Assembly (NCBI RefSeq): GCF_002151125.1
Contig: NZ_MDJZ01000011.1
Location: 1 to 64,000 of the forward strand
From: Clavibacter michiganensis
GTDB lineage: Bacteria; Actinomycetota; Actinomycetes; Actinomycetales; Microbacteriaceae
Length of the DNA: 64,000 nt
Reading direction: 5' to 3'
A program made the translations under genes and the position numbers. The notes under the pieces were generated by a model. That model had not been told where the DNA came from, did no database searches, and saw only the letters and a list, made by a program, of their open reading frames with translations. This document shows, in pieces, positions 35,256 through 43,716 of the stretch; within the stretch, counting starts at the first letter, position 1, and each line of letters opens with the position of its first letter.

Positions 35256-35273
35256 GCGGGGTTTCCGCGGGGT
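35256..35273 (+). promoter_or_regulatory. Candidate integrase arm-type sites, right end
   Basis: Two GCGGGGT copies (35256-35262, 35267-35273) at the same 11-base interval and orientation as the pair at the left end of the element. Confidence 0.5.
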
Positions 35274-35318
35274 CGCAGTCCTTGCTGTCCTGCGCATCCG
35301 CACGATCATGCGGATGTA

Positions 35319-35354
35319 GTGGGCCCCGTCGGGCTCGAACCGACGACCCAGGGA
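35319..35354. repeat. attR: 36-bp core within the intact tRNA-Lys gene
   Basis: Identical to 26208-26243. It contains the T arm and the 3' acceptor strand of the tRNA, so integration leaves this gene complete. Confidence 0.92.
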
Positions 35355-35392
35355 TTAAAAGTCCCTTGCTCTACCAACTGAGCTAGAGGCCC
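35320..35392 (-). tRNA. tRNA-Lys (anticodon TTT)
   Basis: 73 nt on the minus strand without encoded CCA. Acceptor stem GGGCCTC pairs with GGGGCCC (one G-U), D arm AGCTCAGTTGGTAGAGC, anticodon loop CTTTTAA giving TTT, T arm CGTCGGTTCGAGCCCGACG. All four arms fold. It is the integration target of the element on its 3' side. Confidence 0.97.
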
Positions 35393-35427
35393 GCGCCCCC
35401 GATGCTACGGGATGGGCCGAGGGGGCC

Positions 35428-35598
35428 TCAGAGCCGGTCGACGTCGCGCGAGGCCCCGCGGCGCACCAGCGCGCCGGCCACGACGGTGGCCACGAGGAGG
35501 AAGACGCCCACGCCGACGAGCCAGGCGAGCGCCTTGATCACGAAGCCCAGGATCACCAGGACGAGCCAGAGGGCGACGAGGCCGTAGACGAAGCGCAT
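35428..35598 (-). CDS. 56-aa micro-membrane protein
   Basis: A short frame starting MRFVYGLVALWLVLVILGFV with two closely spaced membrane helices (residues 3-24 and 26-46) and a basic tail ending RDVDRL. Third positions are nearly all G or C. TAGGCT (35605-35610, minus strand) is six bases before the ATG, the leaderless arrangement common in this window. No family recognised. Confidence 0.68.
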   Translation of the reverse strand: MRFVYGLVALWLVLVILGFVIKALAWLVGVGVFLLVATVVAGALVRRGASRDVDRL

Positions 35599-35670
35599 GC
35601 TCCGAGCCTACGGCGGCAACCCGGGCAGCAGCCCGGCCGACCGCGTCCACCCCGGCGTACGCTTGCCCGG

Positions 35671-36303
35671 ATGTCCGGCGAATACCACAAGCCCACCAAG
35701 TTCTCCGGGTCCAAGTTCGAGAGCATGCTCGGCGGCGAGGACCCCGCCACGATCAGCCGCGTGGCCCACGAGACCGCGTCGGCCCTGCTCGCCCGCGTGC
35801 GGGCGGATCCCGACCCGGCGGTCGTCGAGCGCCTCATCGCGTACACCGACGAGCACGGGATCGACGCGGTCGCCGAGCTCTGGTCGCGCGCCAGTCCGCG
35901 CAGCCTGCCGGGGGCGCTCTGGCGGCTGTACCTCATGCGCGCGCTCATCCGCCAGGATCCCGACGGCATCAGCCTCCTCTACCAGCGCGGCACCGAGGTC
36001 GCCTCGACCATCGACCCGGTGGTCGCCGGCGCCACCGCGCCCACGGGGCCGACCGAGATCGTCGAGCTCGCCGACAGCATCCTCCGCGGTCTCTTCACCG
36101 GCGACTTCGCGGTGGCCCTCGACCGCGCGGGCGCGTTCAGCCGGCTCGCCGCGCTCGGCGCCACCAGCGTCGCCGACGACCTCGACGCCACCGCGTCGCC
36201 CGAGCGCGCGGGAGATCTGACGACGCGCGCCCTCCGCCTCTCGCAGATGGCGGCCGACCTCGTGCAGTGCGCCCGGCTGTGGCGGAGCGACCGCCTCGAC
36301 TGA
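35671..36303 (+). CDS. Conserved-looking actinobacterial protein, function unknown
   Basis: 210 aa, soluble and almost entirely helical; begins EYHKPTKFSGSKFESMLGGE and contains SLPGALWRLYLMRALIRQDP and ADSILRGLFTGDFAVALDRA. It gives the impression of a helical-repeat bundle. No catalytic motif is visible and I do not recognise the family. TACGCT at 35658-35663 is seven bases before the ATG, so the mRNA is probably leaderless. Confidence 0.75.
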   Translation: MSGEYHKPTKFSGSKFESMLGGEDPATISRVAHETASALLARVRADPDPAVVERLIAYTDEHGIDAVAELWSRASPRSLPGALWRLYLMRALIRQDPDGISLLYQRGTEVASTIDPVVAGATAPTGPTEIVELADSILRGLFTGDFAVALDRAGAFSRLAALGATSVADDLDATASPERAGDLTTRALRLSQMAADLVQCARLWRSDRLD

Positions 36304-36880
36304 CCCGCGCGCCCCGGTGGGATCCGCCCGTTCGCTGTGAGCGCGACCCCCGGGACGACAGCCCGCGCCGACTCGGTTACAGTGGATCCTGGTCGGGCCG
36401 CAGTACTCCCGGGTACCAATATTCGCCGCTCCGAGCGGCCTCGCGCCGAGAGGCGTCCTGCGGCCCGGCTCCTCATCTCCCTTCCCCGCCTGCGCGGCGG
36501 GACGGCCCCCGTGTGAGCGGCCGAGCATCCCGATCCACCCGCATCCGGGCGACGCGATCCCTCCGGCCTGTGACCAATCCGTGACGCGCGTCGCGCCGAA
36601 GAGTCATCGTGAGGCGCTCACCCGCCTCACGACCGCCACCCGCGAGGGTGCGGCCCGCATCGGTCGGGTCCTGTCCGCGTGGCAGGCCGCCCGGCCATCC
36701 CAGATGTCGCGCACCGCGGGGTCCCGGCTGGTGCGGGGCACCGCACGCCCGCAGACGGGCTCCCCTCCATCCGCACCCCGACCGGAAGCTCCACATGACC
36801 TCCCCGCTGCACCGCCCCAGCTCGCCGGGCCCCGCCCTGCCTGCATGCGGATCGCACCCGGGTCTGGGATGCTGGGGCTC
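36304..36880. other. 577-bp gap with a candidate small RNA, no convincing CDS
   Basis: The frames crossing this region lack the codon bias of the neighbours. The stretch holds a promoter-like TACAGT (36378-36383) followed by a compact set of hairpins (36391-36501), listed separately. The remainder (36502-36880) is probably the promoter region of sigK, but I cannot identify a specific promoter in it. Confidence 0.5.
36391..36501 (+). ncRNA. Candidate structured small RNA
   Basis: TACAGT (36378-36383) would place a transcription start at about 36391. A 10-bp stem (36394-36403 with 36458-36467) begins right there and encloses two perfect inner hairpins: 36426-36430 with 36434-36438, and 36438-36442 with 36450-36454. 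A further 6-bp hairpin (36485-36490 with 36496-36501) could terminate it. It lacks the GGAAGCAGC-type core of SRP RNA and is too short for RNase P or tmRNA. A sigK leader structure is the alternative. Confidence 0.4.
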
Positions 36881-37471
36881 GTGCCTTCATCGATCGAGCG
36901 TCCCGACCTCCCCGGGCCGGCGGACCCCGAGTCGAAGGAGGCCCTCCTCGGCCGCGTCGCCCAGGGCGACAAGCGCGCCTTCTCGGAGCTCTACGACCAG
37001 CTCGCCCCCCGCGTCCTCGGCCTCGTGCGCCGACTGCTCGTCGACCACGCGCAGTCGGAGGAGGTCACGCAGGAGATCTTCCTGGAGATCTGGCAGTCCG
37101 CTTCCCGCTTCGACCCGGCCAAGGGCGCAGCGACCACGTGGGTGCTCACCATGGCGCACCGCCGCGCAGTCGACCGCGTGCGCGCCTCCCAGTCCAGCCG
37201 TGATCGCGACGTCCGCATCGGCATCCGCGACCACGAGCACGGCTACGACCAGGTGTCCGAGACCGTCGAGATCAGCATCGAGCACGAGAGGGTGAAGAAG
37301 GCGATGACGAAGCTCACCGAGATCCAGCGCCAGGCCGTCTCCCTCGCGTACTACGGCGGATACAGCCACAGCGAGGTCGCGTCGATGCTCGACGTGCCCA
37401 TCGGGACCGTGAAGACACGCCTGCGCGACGGCATGATCCGCCTGCGCGACGAGATGGGGGTCGCATCATGA
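36881..37471 (+). CDS. sigK: ECF sigma factor SigK
   Basis: Extracytoplasmic-function sigma factor, about 196 aa from GTG 36881. Region 2 is FSELYDQLAPRVLGLVRRLL through QEIFLEIWQSASRFDPAKGA and the RAVDRVR stretch; region 4 is TEIQRQAVSLAYYGGYSHSE followed by VPIGTVKTRLRDGMIRLRD. The order and spacing match actinobacterial SigK. The next gene is its cognate anti-sigma factor, overlapping by four bases. ATG 36869 would add four residues. It should direct transcription of a small regulon when RskA is cleaved or oxidised. Confidence 0.93.
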   Translation: MPSSIERPDLPGPADPESKEALLGRVAQGDKRAFSELYDQLAPRVLGLVRRLLVDHAQSEEVTQEIFLEIWQSASRFDPAKGAATTWVLTMAHRRAVDRVRASQSSRDRDVRIGIRDHEHGYDQVSETVEISIEHERVKKAMTKLTEIQRQAVSLAYYGGYSHSEVASMLDVPIGTVKTRLRDGMIRLRDEMGVAS

Positions 37472-38334
37472 CCACCGACGACGACGACCTCCGCACGCTC
37501 ACCGCGGCCTACGCGCTCGGCGCGGTCGACGCCCACGAGGCGGCCGACTTCGAGGCGCTCCTCGAGCGCGATCCGGCGCTGCGCGCCGAGGTGGAGGAAC
37601 TGCGGACCACCGCGGCCGACCTCGCCTGGACCACCGAGCCGGTGGATCCGTCGCCGCGCCTCAAGGTCGACCTCATGGCCATGCTCGACGCCACCCCGCA
37701 GCTGCCGCCGCTCGCGGCTCCGGCCGGGGCACCGGTCGAGGCAGGACGCACCGCGCCCGTCACCGAGCTGCGCCCGGCCGCATCGGCCGACGCAGGTGCC
37801 GGTCCCGCCGCCCCGTCGTCGTCGCCTCCCCGCGAGCGCCTCGGATCCGCGTCCGACCGCGCCTCCGAGCGCTGGTTCCGCCGGCCCGGCGCCCTCCTCG
37901 GCGCCGCTGCGGCGGCCGTCGTGCTCGTCGTCGGCGGCGTGGTCGTCGGCACGGCCCTCGTCGGCCCCGGCACCTCGCAGGCACCCGTCGCCTCGGCGTA
38001 CGAGCAGGTCACCACGGCGTCCGACGTCGTGATCGACAAGCGCGACGTCGTCGGCGGCGGCACCGCCACGGTCTACTTCTCCGCGTCCGAGGCCAAGACG
38101 GCGGTCGTCCTGAACGACGCGTCGCCGCTGCCCGAGGGCCACGTCCTCCAGATGTGGTACGTCGGCCAGTCGGGCCCCGTGTCGGCCGGCGTGATGTCGT
38201 CCGAGGGCGGGGCCGGCCACGCCGTGCTCGAGGGCAGCTACACGCCGGGCGACACCGTGGCCATCACGGTCGAGCCCGAGGGCGGATCGGAGCAGCCCAC
38301 CACCGAGCCCATCGTGGCGGTCACCAGCACCTGA
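37468..38334 (+). CDS. rskA: Anti-sigma-K factor RskA
   Basis: Membrane anti-sigma factor of 288 aa. The cytoplasmic N-terminus (DLRTLTAAYALGAVDAHEAA, about 8-70) is the zinc-less RskA-type sigma-binding domain; a Pro/Ala linker follows; one membrane helix lies at about 148-172 (AAAAVVLVVGGVVVGTAL); the extracytoplasmic RskA domain (TAVVLNDASPLPEGHVLQMW, GHAVLEGSYTPGDTVAITVE) completes it. Start codon overlaps the sigK stop (ATGA), so the pair is co-translated. It releases SigK after regulated proteolysis in known systems. Confidence 0.93.
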   Translation: MTTDDDDLRTLTAAYALGAVDAHEAADFEALLERDPALRAEVEELRTTAADLAWTTEPVDPSPRLKVDLMAMLDATPQLPPLAAPAGAPVEAGRTAPVTELRPAASADAGAGPAAPSSSPPRERLGSASDRASERWFRRPGALLGAAAAAVVLVVGGVVVGTALVGPGTSQAPVASAYEQVTTASDVVIDKRDVVGGGTATVYFSASEAKTAVVLNDASPLPEGHVLQMWYVGQSGPVSAGVMSSEGGAGHAVLEGSYTPGDTVAITVEPEGGSEQPTTEPIVAVTST

Positions 38335-38354
38335 TCGGCGCCGCGCGCACGCGG

Positions 38355-38400
38355 CACGCAGAAGGCCCCGCATCCTCGAGGATGCGGGGCCTTCTGCGTG
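38355..38400. terminator. Bidirectional terminator between rskA and pstB
   Basis: A perfect 21-bp stem (38355-38375 with 38380-38400) with a TCGA loop lies between the convergent genes. Confidence 0.9.
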
Positions 38401-38411
38401 GCGGAGACGGA

Positions 38412-39191
38412 TCAGCCGAAGCGGCCGCTGACGTAGTCCTCGGTCGCCTGCACGCTGGGCTTCGAGAACATGGTGGTGGTGTCGTCGTACTCGATGAGCT
38501 TGCCGGGCTTGCCGGTGCCGGCGATGTTGAAGAACGCCGTGCGGTCGGAGACGCGGCTGGCCTGCTGCATGTTGTGGGTCACGATCACGATCGTGTACTG
38601 CGCCTTGAGCTCCTCGATGAGGTCCTCGATGGCGAGCGTGGAGATGGGGTCGAGCGCCGAGCACGGCTCGTCCATCAGCACCACGTCGGGCTGCACCGCG
38701 ATGGCGCGCGCGATGCAGAGGCGCTGCTGCTGGCCGCCGGAGAGGCCGGAACCGGGCAGCGCGAGCCGGTCCTTGACCTCGTTCCAGAGGTTGGCGCCCA
38801 TGAGGGACTGCTCGACGAGCGCGTCCGCGTCCGACTTCGAGATCTTGCGGTTGTTGAGCTTGACGCCCGCGAGCACGTTGTCGCGGATCGACATGGTGGG
38901 GAACGGGTTCGGCCGCTGGAACACCATGCCCACCTGGCGGCGCACGAGCACCGGGTCGACGCCCGGGCCGTAGAGGTCGTTGCCGTCGACGAGGACCTCG
39001 CCCTCGACGTAGGCGCCGGGGATCACCTCGTGCATGCGGTTGAGCGTGCGGAGGAAGGTCGACTTGCCGCAGCCGGACGGGCCGATGAACGCGGTGACGG
39101 TGCGCGGCTCGATCCGCAGGTTGACGTCCTCGACCGCCTTGAACTTGCCGTAGTAGACGTTCAGGTCGTTGACTTCGATGCTCTTGGACAA
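38412..39191 (-). CDS. pstB: Phosphate ABC transporter ATP-binding protein
   Basis: Cytoplasmic ATPase of the high-affinity phosphate importer, 259 aa. Walker [11 protein letters not shown]-loop [16 protein letters not shown] signature [16 protein letters not shown], Walker [15 protein letters not shown] and the H-loop [14 protein letters not shown] are all present, and the NPFP motif is typical of PstB. TTG 39191 is the start: AAGGAA lies four to five bases upstream and no ATG/GTG precedes the conserved region. Last gene of pstSCAB. Confidence 0.96.
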   Translation of the reverse strand: MSKSIEVNDLNVYYGKFKAVEDVNLRIEPRTVTAFIGPSGCGKSTFLRTLNRMHEVIPGAYVEGEVLVDGNDLYGPGVDPVLVRRQVGMVFQRPNPFPTMSIRDNVLAGVKLNNRKISKSDADALVEQSLMGANLWNEVKDRLALPGSGLSGGQQQRLCIARAIAVQPDVVLMDEPCSALDPISTLAIEDLIEELKAQYTIVIVTHNMQQASRVSDRTAFFNIAGTGKPGKLIEYDDTTTMFSKPSVQATEDYVSGRFG

Positions 39192-39232
39192 GGGATTCCT
39201 TCGTTCGGGTTCGTGGGCCGGGGGAGCGGGCG

Positions 39233-40333
39233 CTAGCGGCCGAGCTTGGGGGCGAACAGGCGGGCGATGAGGCGCGCGATGATGTTGAGCGCCATGACGA
39301 TGAGGATGAGCACGAGCGCGCCCGTCCACGCGCGGTCGACGTAGGCCATCGCGTCGGCGCCCTGGTCGGCGTACTGCCGGAAGACGAACACCGGCAGGGT
39401 CATCATCTGGTCCTGGAACGGGTTGTAGTTCATGTTCTGCGTGAAGCCGGCGACGATGAGCAGCGGCGCGGTCTCGCCGATGACGCGGGCGATCGCGAGC
39501 ATGACGCCCGTGACGATGCCGGCGAGCGACGTCGGCAGCACGATCTTCACGATGGTGAGCCACTTCGGCACCCCGAGCGCGTAGGAGGCCTCGCGCAGCT
39601 CGTTCGGCACCAGCTTCAGCATCTCCTCGGCGCTGCGGACGACGACGGGGATCATGAGCACGGACAGCGCGAGCGCGCCGCCGAAGCCCAGCCGGATGCC
39701 CGGCCCGAGGAAGATCGCCAGCAGGGCGTACGCGAAGAGGCCCGCGACGATCGACGGGATGCCCGTCATCACGTCGACGAAGAACGTGATGGCCTGCGCG
39801 ATGCGACCGCGACCGTACTCGACGAGGTAGATGGCCGACATGAGGCCGACGGGGATGGAAATGACCGCGGCGATCGCGGTCACGATCAGGGTGCCCATGA
39901 TGGCGTGTAGGCCGCCGCCGCCCGCACCCACGACGTTGCGGAGGCTCGAGTTGAAGAACATCAGGTCGAAGCGCGCCGATCCGTTCGTCACGGCGGTGAT
40001 CACCAGCGAGATCAGCGGGATGAGCGCCAGGACGAACGCGACGGTGACGAGGATCGTGATGACCCGGTCCTTCGCCTTCCGCTCGCCCTCCACGGCGAGC
40101 GAGATGCAGAACAGCGCGACGCCGAACAGCAGCGTGCCGAATACCGCGGTGCCGACGATGTTGAAGTCCTCCGAGGCGCCCGAGAGCTGCAGCACCAGGA
40201 AGACGGCTGCCACGACGAGCCAGGACACGACGAAGATCAGGGGGGCCGTGAAGCGGTTCAGCTTGCCGGCGGTGAGCGAGTTGGGCAGGGTGCTCGCCAC
40301 GGGCCGCGTGCGGGAGGGGGCTGTCGTCGCCAT
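39233..40333 (-). CDS. pstA: Phosphate ABC transporter permease PstA
   Basis: Inner-membrane permease of 366 aa. An extended N-terminal part with two helices precedes the six-helix core; the EAA coupling loop is [20 protein letters not shown] with [20 protein letters not shown] after it. ATG 40333 shares one base with the pstC stop, so the two permeases are made in equal amounts. The frame stays open upstream through pstC but that is a shadow. Confidence 0.94.
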   Translation of the reverse strand: MATTAPSRTRPVASTLPNSLTAGKLNRFTAPLIFVVSWLVVAAVFLVLQLSGASEDFNIVGTAVFGTLLFGVALFCISLAVEGERKAKDRVITILVTVAFVLALIPLISLVITAVTNGSARFDLMFFNSSLRNVVGAGGGGLHAIMGTLIVTAIAAVISIPVGLMSAIYLVEYGRGRIAQAITFFVDVMTGIPSIVAGLFAYALLAIFLGPGIRLGFGGALALSVLMIPVVVRSAEEMLKLVPNELREASYALGVPKWLTIVKIVLPTSLAGIVTGVMLAIARVIGETAPLLIVAGFTQNMNYNPFQDQMMTLPVFVFRQYADQGADAMAYVDRAWTGALVLILIVMALNIIARLIARLFAPKLGR

Positions 40334-41334
40334 TAGTTCGCTCCGGAGAAGGCCTTGCGGCGGCTGATGATGTAGCGGGCCAGCATGTTCACGGCCAGCG
40401 TGATGACGAAGAGCATGAGACCCGACGCGATGAGCTCGTTGACCTTGAGCCCGTACGCCTCGGGGAAGCTCAGCGCGATGTTCGCGGCGACGGTGTTGGA
40501 GTTCGTCGACTGGAACCACGCGAAGTTCACGACCGCTGCGGGCGAGAGCACGATGGCGACCGCCATCGTCTCGCCGAGCGCGCGGCCGAGGCCGAGCATC
40601 GCGGCCGAGATGATGCCGGGGCGGCCGAACGGGAGCACGGCCGTCTGGATCATCTCCCACCGCGTCGCGCCGAGGGCCAGCGCGGCCTCCTCGTGGAGCT
40701 TGGGGGTCTGCAGGAAGACCTCGCGGGAGAGCGCGGTGACGATGGGCAGGATCATCACGGCGAGGACGACCGCGACCGTGAAGATCGTGCGGCCGGTGCC
40801 CGAGACGGGCCCGGCGAAGAGGGGGAACCATCCGAAGCTGTCGGTGAGGAACGCGTAGAACGGCTGCAGGAAGGGAGCGAGGACCGCGATGCCCCACAGG
40901 CCGAACACGACGGACGGCACGGCGGCCAGCAGGTCGATCACGTAGCCGAGGCCCTGCGCCAGGCGCCGGGGCGCGTAGTGCGAGATGAACAGCGCGATGC
41001 CGACCGAGACGGGCACCGCCATGATCATGGCGAGCGCGGCGGCGTACACGGTGCCGAACACGAGCGGGCCGACGAACGCCCAGAAGCCGCTCCCGCCGGA
41101 CACCTCCTCCGGAGGCGCGCTGAGGGCCGGGATGCTCTGGACGATCAGGAACAGGGCGACCGCGGCGAGGATGACGAGGATGAGGATGCCCGACCCGGAG
41201 GAGAGGCCGGAGAACACGCGATCGCCCAGGCGCGCCTTCGCCGTGACGCCCTCGGTGCTGCGCGGCGGCGCGGACGCGTCACGCGTGCGATCGGAGTCGG
41301 GAGCCTCGGGAGGCTGCGGGGCGGCTGTCGTCAT
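40333..41334 (-). CDS. pstC: Phosphate ABC transporter permease PstC
   Basis: Inner-membrane permease of 333 aa with a 40-residue cytoplasmic leader and six helices. The EAA loop is [20 protein letters not shown], followed by [19 protein letters not shown], both typical of PstC. AGGGA upstream of ATG 41334 supports the start. It is separated from pstS by a hairpin that is likely to pass only part of the transcription. Confidence 0.94.
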   Translation of the reverse strand: MTTAAPQPPEAPDSDRTRDASAPPRSTEGVTAKARLGDRVFSGLSSGSGILILVILAAVALFLIVQSIPALSAPPEEVSGGSGFWAFVGPLVFGTVYAAALAMIMAVPVSVGIALFISHYAPRRLAQGLGYVIDLLAAVPSVVFGLWGIAVLAPFLQPFYAFLTDSFGWFPLFAGPVSGTGRTIFTVAVVLAVMILPIVTALSREVFLQTPKLHEEAALALGATRWEMIQTAVLPFGRPGIISAAMLGLGRALGETMAVAIVLSPAAVVNFAWFQSTNSNTVAANIALSFPEAYGLKVNELIASGLMLFVITLAVNMLARYIISRRKAFSGAN

Positions 41335-41391
41335 GGGTCGGGTCCCTATGGGTCGTGGCGGACTGCGATGCGGGCGTCTCACCGCCCGTGT

Positions 41392-41432
41392 GAGCGCCCC
41401 CTGGCCCGGATCATCCAGGCCAGGGGGCGCTC
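41392..41432 (-). terminator. Hairpin between pstS and pstC (partial terminator)
   Basis: A perfect 15-bp stem (41392-41406 with 41418-41432) directly follows the pstS stop. Within one operon it should act as an attenuator that keeps pstS mRNA above the permease genes, as known for other binding-protein operons. Confidence 0.7.
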
Positions 41433-41440
41433 GGGTGGTG

Positions 41441-42535
41441 CTACTTGATGGACTCGACCGCGGTCTTCACCTGGGCGGCGACGCTGTCGGACAGCGGTGC
41501 TGCGCCGGCCTTCTCGCCCGCGAGCTGCTGGCCCTCGGGGCCGGTGACGTAGCCGAGGTACGACTTGACGAGCTCGCCGACCGCCGGGTCCTTGTACTCC
41601 TGGCAGGCGATGATGTAGCTGACGAGGACGATCGGGTAGACGCCCGACTCCTGCGACGCGTAGTCGAGGTCGAACACGATGTCGTTGTCGGGGCGGCCCT
41701 CGGCCTCGGGGGAGGCCTCGACGATCGCGGCCGCGGCCTCGGGGGAGTACTCGACGAACTCGTCGCCGACCTTGATCTTCGCGACGCCGAGGTCGCCCGC
41801 GCGGGAGGCGTCGGCGTAGCCGATGATGTTGGTCCCGCCGGTGACGGCGTCGACGACGCCGGAGGTGCCCTGTGCAGCCTCGCCGCCCTCGTACGGCCAG
41901 ACGCCGTCGGCCTCGGCGTCCCAGACGTCCGACGAGGTCGCGTTGAGGTACGCGGTGAAGTTCTCGGTGGTGCCCGAGTCGTCGGAGCGGTGCACGGCGG
42001 TGATGTTCGCGTCGGGCATCGTGGCGTCGGGGTTGAGCGCGACGATGGCCGGGTCGTTCCACTTCGTGATGGTGCCCTTGAAGATGCCCGCGGCGGTGGC
42101 GGAGTCGAGGTTCAGCTCGTCGACGCCGTCGATCTTGAAGATCATCGCGATGGGGGAGATGTAGTTCGGCATGTCGATGGCCGAGGTGCCGTCGGCGCAC
42201 TGGCCGAAGGTGCCCGTGAGCTCGTCGGTCTTCAGCGCACGGTCGGAGCCGGCGAAGTTGGCGTTCTGGCCACCGGCCATGAACGCCTCGCGGCCGGCGC
42301 CCGAGCCCTCGGCCGCGTAGGTGATGCTGACGCCGGTGTTCTCGGTCTGGAACGCGGCGATCCAGGCTTCCTGGGCAGCGCCCTGGGCGGAGGAGCCGAT
42401 GCCGTTGATCGTACCGGACAGGGACGAGCCGGAGTCGTCGCCGGAGGCGGGACCCTCGTTCGCGGCGCAGGAGGACAGGGCGAGGGCGGTGACCGCAGCG
42501 AGTGCTGCGGCGCTGCCGAGACGCGTGATCTTCAC
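41441..42535 (-). CDS. pstS: Phosphate-binding lipoprotein PstS
   Basis: High-affinity phosphate receptor, 364 aa. Lipoprotein signal with lipobox LSSC at residue 23, then the periplasmic-binding-protein fold. Phosphate contacts are visible as GSSAQGAAQEAW, FAGSDRALK, and HRSDDSGTTENFTAYL. Start is GTG 42535 with GGAAGG upstream. A PHO box (42631-42648) lies about 100 bases upstream and a TAGCTT hexamer (42595-42600, minus strand) may be its -10, so expression should rise under phosphate starvation through RegX3. Confidence 0.96.
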   Translation of the reverse strand: MKITRLGSAAALAAVTALALSSCAANEGPASGDDSGSSLSGTINGIGSSAQGAAQEAWIAAFQTENTGVSITYAAEGSGAGREAFMAGGQNANFAGSDRALKTDELTGTFGQCADGTSAIDMPNYISPIAMIFKIDGVDELNLDSATAAGIFKGTITKWNDPAIVALNPDATMPDANITAVHRSDDSGTTENFTAYLNATSSDVWDAEADGVWPYEGGEAAQGTSGVVDAVTGGTNIIGYADASRAGDLGVAKIKVGDEFVEYSPEAAAAIVEASPEAEGRPDNDIVFDLDYASQESGVYPIVLVSYIIACQEYKDPAVGELVKSYLGYVTGPEGQQLAGEKAGAAPLSDSVAAQVKTAVESIK

Positions 42536-42630
42536 GTGGTAGAGCCTTCCGGGTATTTAGTGCTGTGAGGAGGCAGGTGCATGCCCCTCGAAGAAGCTAT
42601 GTCGGGCCATTGACCGGATCGGCCGATTCC

Positions 42631-42648
42631 GGTGAACGGGAGGTGAAC
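42631..42648 (-). promoter_or_regulatory. PHO box upstream of pstS
   Basis: On the minus strand GTTCACC occurs twice at an 11-base interval (42648-42642 and 42637-42631). This equals the direct-repeat unit of actinobacterial PhoP/RegX3 binding sites, and it lies before the phosphate-uptake operon. Confidence 0.88.
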
Positions 42649-42718
42649 AGCGGGCACGGATCGGCTCGGCACCAGGAGCGGAGGCGCACAATCGTCGGTC
42701 GGGCGCCGGCGGGCGACC

Positions 42719-43660
42719 TCAGGCCGACGGCCCGTACGTCTCGACCGCGAGGATGCCCGCCTCCGGGTCCGACGCCGACAGGTGCACCACCGAGAACTCG
42801 GCGGGCGACAGCATGCCGGCGCGCGGCATGCGGCTCGCGCGCGGCGTCTCGGTGGCGAGCGCGATCTCATGGAGGATCTCCGGCAGCACCGGGCTGTGGC
42901 TGCAGAGCACCGCGCTGCGGGCCTTGCGCACGCGCTTCGCGACCGTCTCGCGCACGGATCCGCCGTCGGTCTCGTACGCGTCCTGGCTGATCCCCGCGTC
43001 CTCCTTCACCCGGCGGCCGAGGGCCTCGGCGACGGGCGCGACCGTCTGCAGGCAGCGCTCGGCGGTGCTGCTCGTGACGACCCGCGGACCGAACGCGACC
43101 AGGGTCGGCACGATCGCCTGCGCCTCGTCGCGCCCTCGCGCGCTGAGCGGGCGGCCGGCGTCCGCGCCGTCCCACTCGTACGGCTGCACGGCGTGGCCGT
43201 GGCGCAGCGCGATGAGCGCGAAGGACCGGTGCGACCCGGTCTCCACGAGCCCGGCGAAGAGATCGAGGATCTGCACCTCGCCCGGGTAGTCCAGGCGCTT
43301 GCGCGCGTTCGGGATGGAGACCCACTCGACGCTCTCGACCTCGTCGTCCGGCTCGAAGCGGCCGGCCTCGACCATGGCGTCCGTCGCCTCGGCGGCCCAG
43401 TAGCTCACCGACTTGCGGCGGCCGCCCGAGATGCCGTACTCGATCGCGCCGAGGGGCACGCCGAGCGCGACCCGGAGGCCGGTCTCCTCGTGCACCTCGC
43501 GCACGGCGGTCTGCGGGAGCGTCTCGCCGGGATCCACCTTGCCCTTGGGCAGCGAGGTGTCGCGGCGGCGCGTGCGGTGGATGATGAGCACCCGGATCCG
43601 GTCGTCGACGACGCGCCAGACGACGGCGCCTGCGGCGAAGACGGAGGGAGCGGGGGACAC
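42719..43660 (-). CDS. MutT1-like Nudix hydrolase with C-terminal histidine phosphatase
   Basis: 313 aa, two domains. Residues 1-140 are a Nudix hydrolase with the box GETLPQTAVREVHEETGL; residues 165-313 are a histidine-phosphatase domain starting with ALIRLRHGHA-type sequence (ALIALRHGHAVQPYEWDG) and an SSTAERCLQT segment. The layout matches mycobacterial MutT1, which removes oxidised or alarmone nucleotides such as 8-oxo-dGTP and diadenosine polyphosphates. GTG 43660 is preceded by TAGCGT (43668-43673) at seven bases, a leaderless pattern. It is 56 bases from ppk. Confidence 0.88.
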   Translation of the reverse strand: MSPAPSVFAAGAVVWRVVDDRIRVLIIHRTRRRDTSLPKGKVDPGETLPQTAVREVHEETGLRVALGVPLGAIEYGISGGRRKSVSYWAAEATDAMVEAGRFEPDDEVESVEWVSIPNARKRLDYPGEVQILDLFAGLVETGSHRSFALIALRHGHAVQPYEWDGADAGRPLSARGRDEAQAIVPTLVAFGPRVVTSSTAERCLQTVAPVAEALGRRVKEDAGISQDAYETDGGSVRETVAKRVRKARSAVLCSHSPVLPEILHEIALATETPRASRMPRAGMLSPAEFSVVHLSASDPEAGILAVETYGPSA

Positions 43661-43716
43661 GTCCCCCACGCTAGCGGGGTCGGTGCCGGGCGGAGCGGCG
43701 CTCAGCGGAGAGGCGC

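Larger units (their letters stand above)
26208..35354. mobile_element. 9.1-kb integrative element with capsid genes, inserted in tRNA-Lys
   Basis: A 36-bp direct repeat of the tRNA-Lys 3' end marks both ends (26208-26243 and 35319-35354); the integrase lies next to the left copy. Contents in order: int and XRE repressor leftward; HTH protein, unknown, winged-helix replication-type protein, small protein, scaffold-like protein, major capsid protein, connector-like protein and beta-helix spike rightward; then three leftward and one rightward cargo gene. I find no terminase, portal, protease, tail tube, tape measure, holin or lysin. GGATCC occurs only twice here although it is frequent in the flanks, supporting foreign origin. 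It could be a capsid-carrying satellite or a prophage after internal deletion. Confidence 0.88.

Noticed and set aside
36391-36501. SRP RNA or 6S RNA
   Set aside because: Lacks the GGAAGCAGC-type SRP loop and the long central bubble of 6S; kept only as an unnamed candidate.
38412-39563. Longer pstB reading frame from 39563
   Set aside because: The extra N-terminus is a shadow of pstA; AAGGAA and the conserved PstB start agree with TTG 39191.
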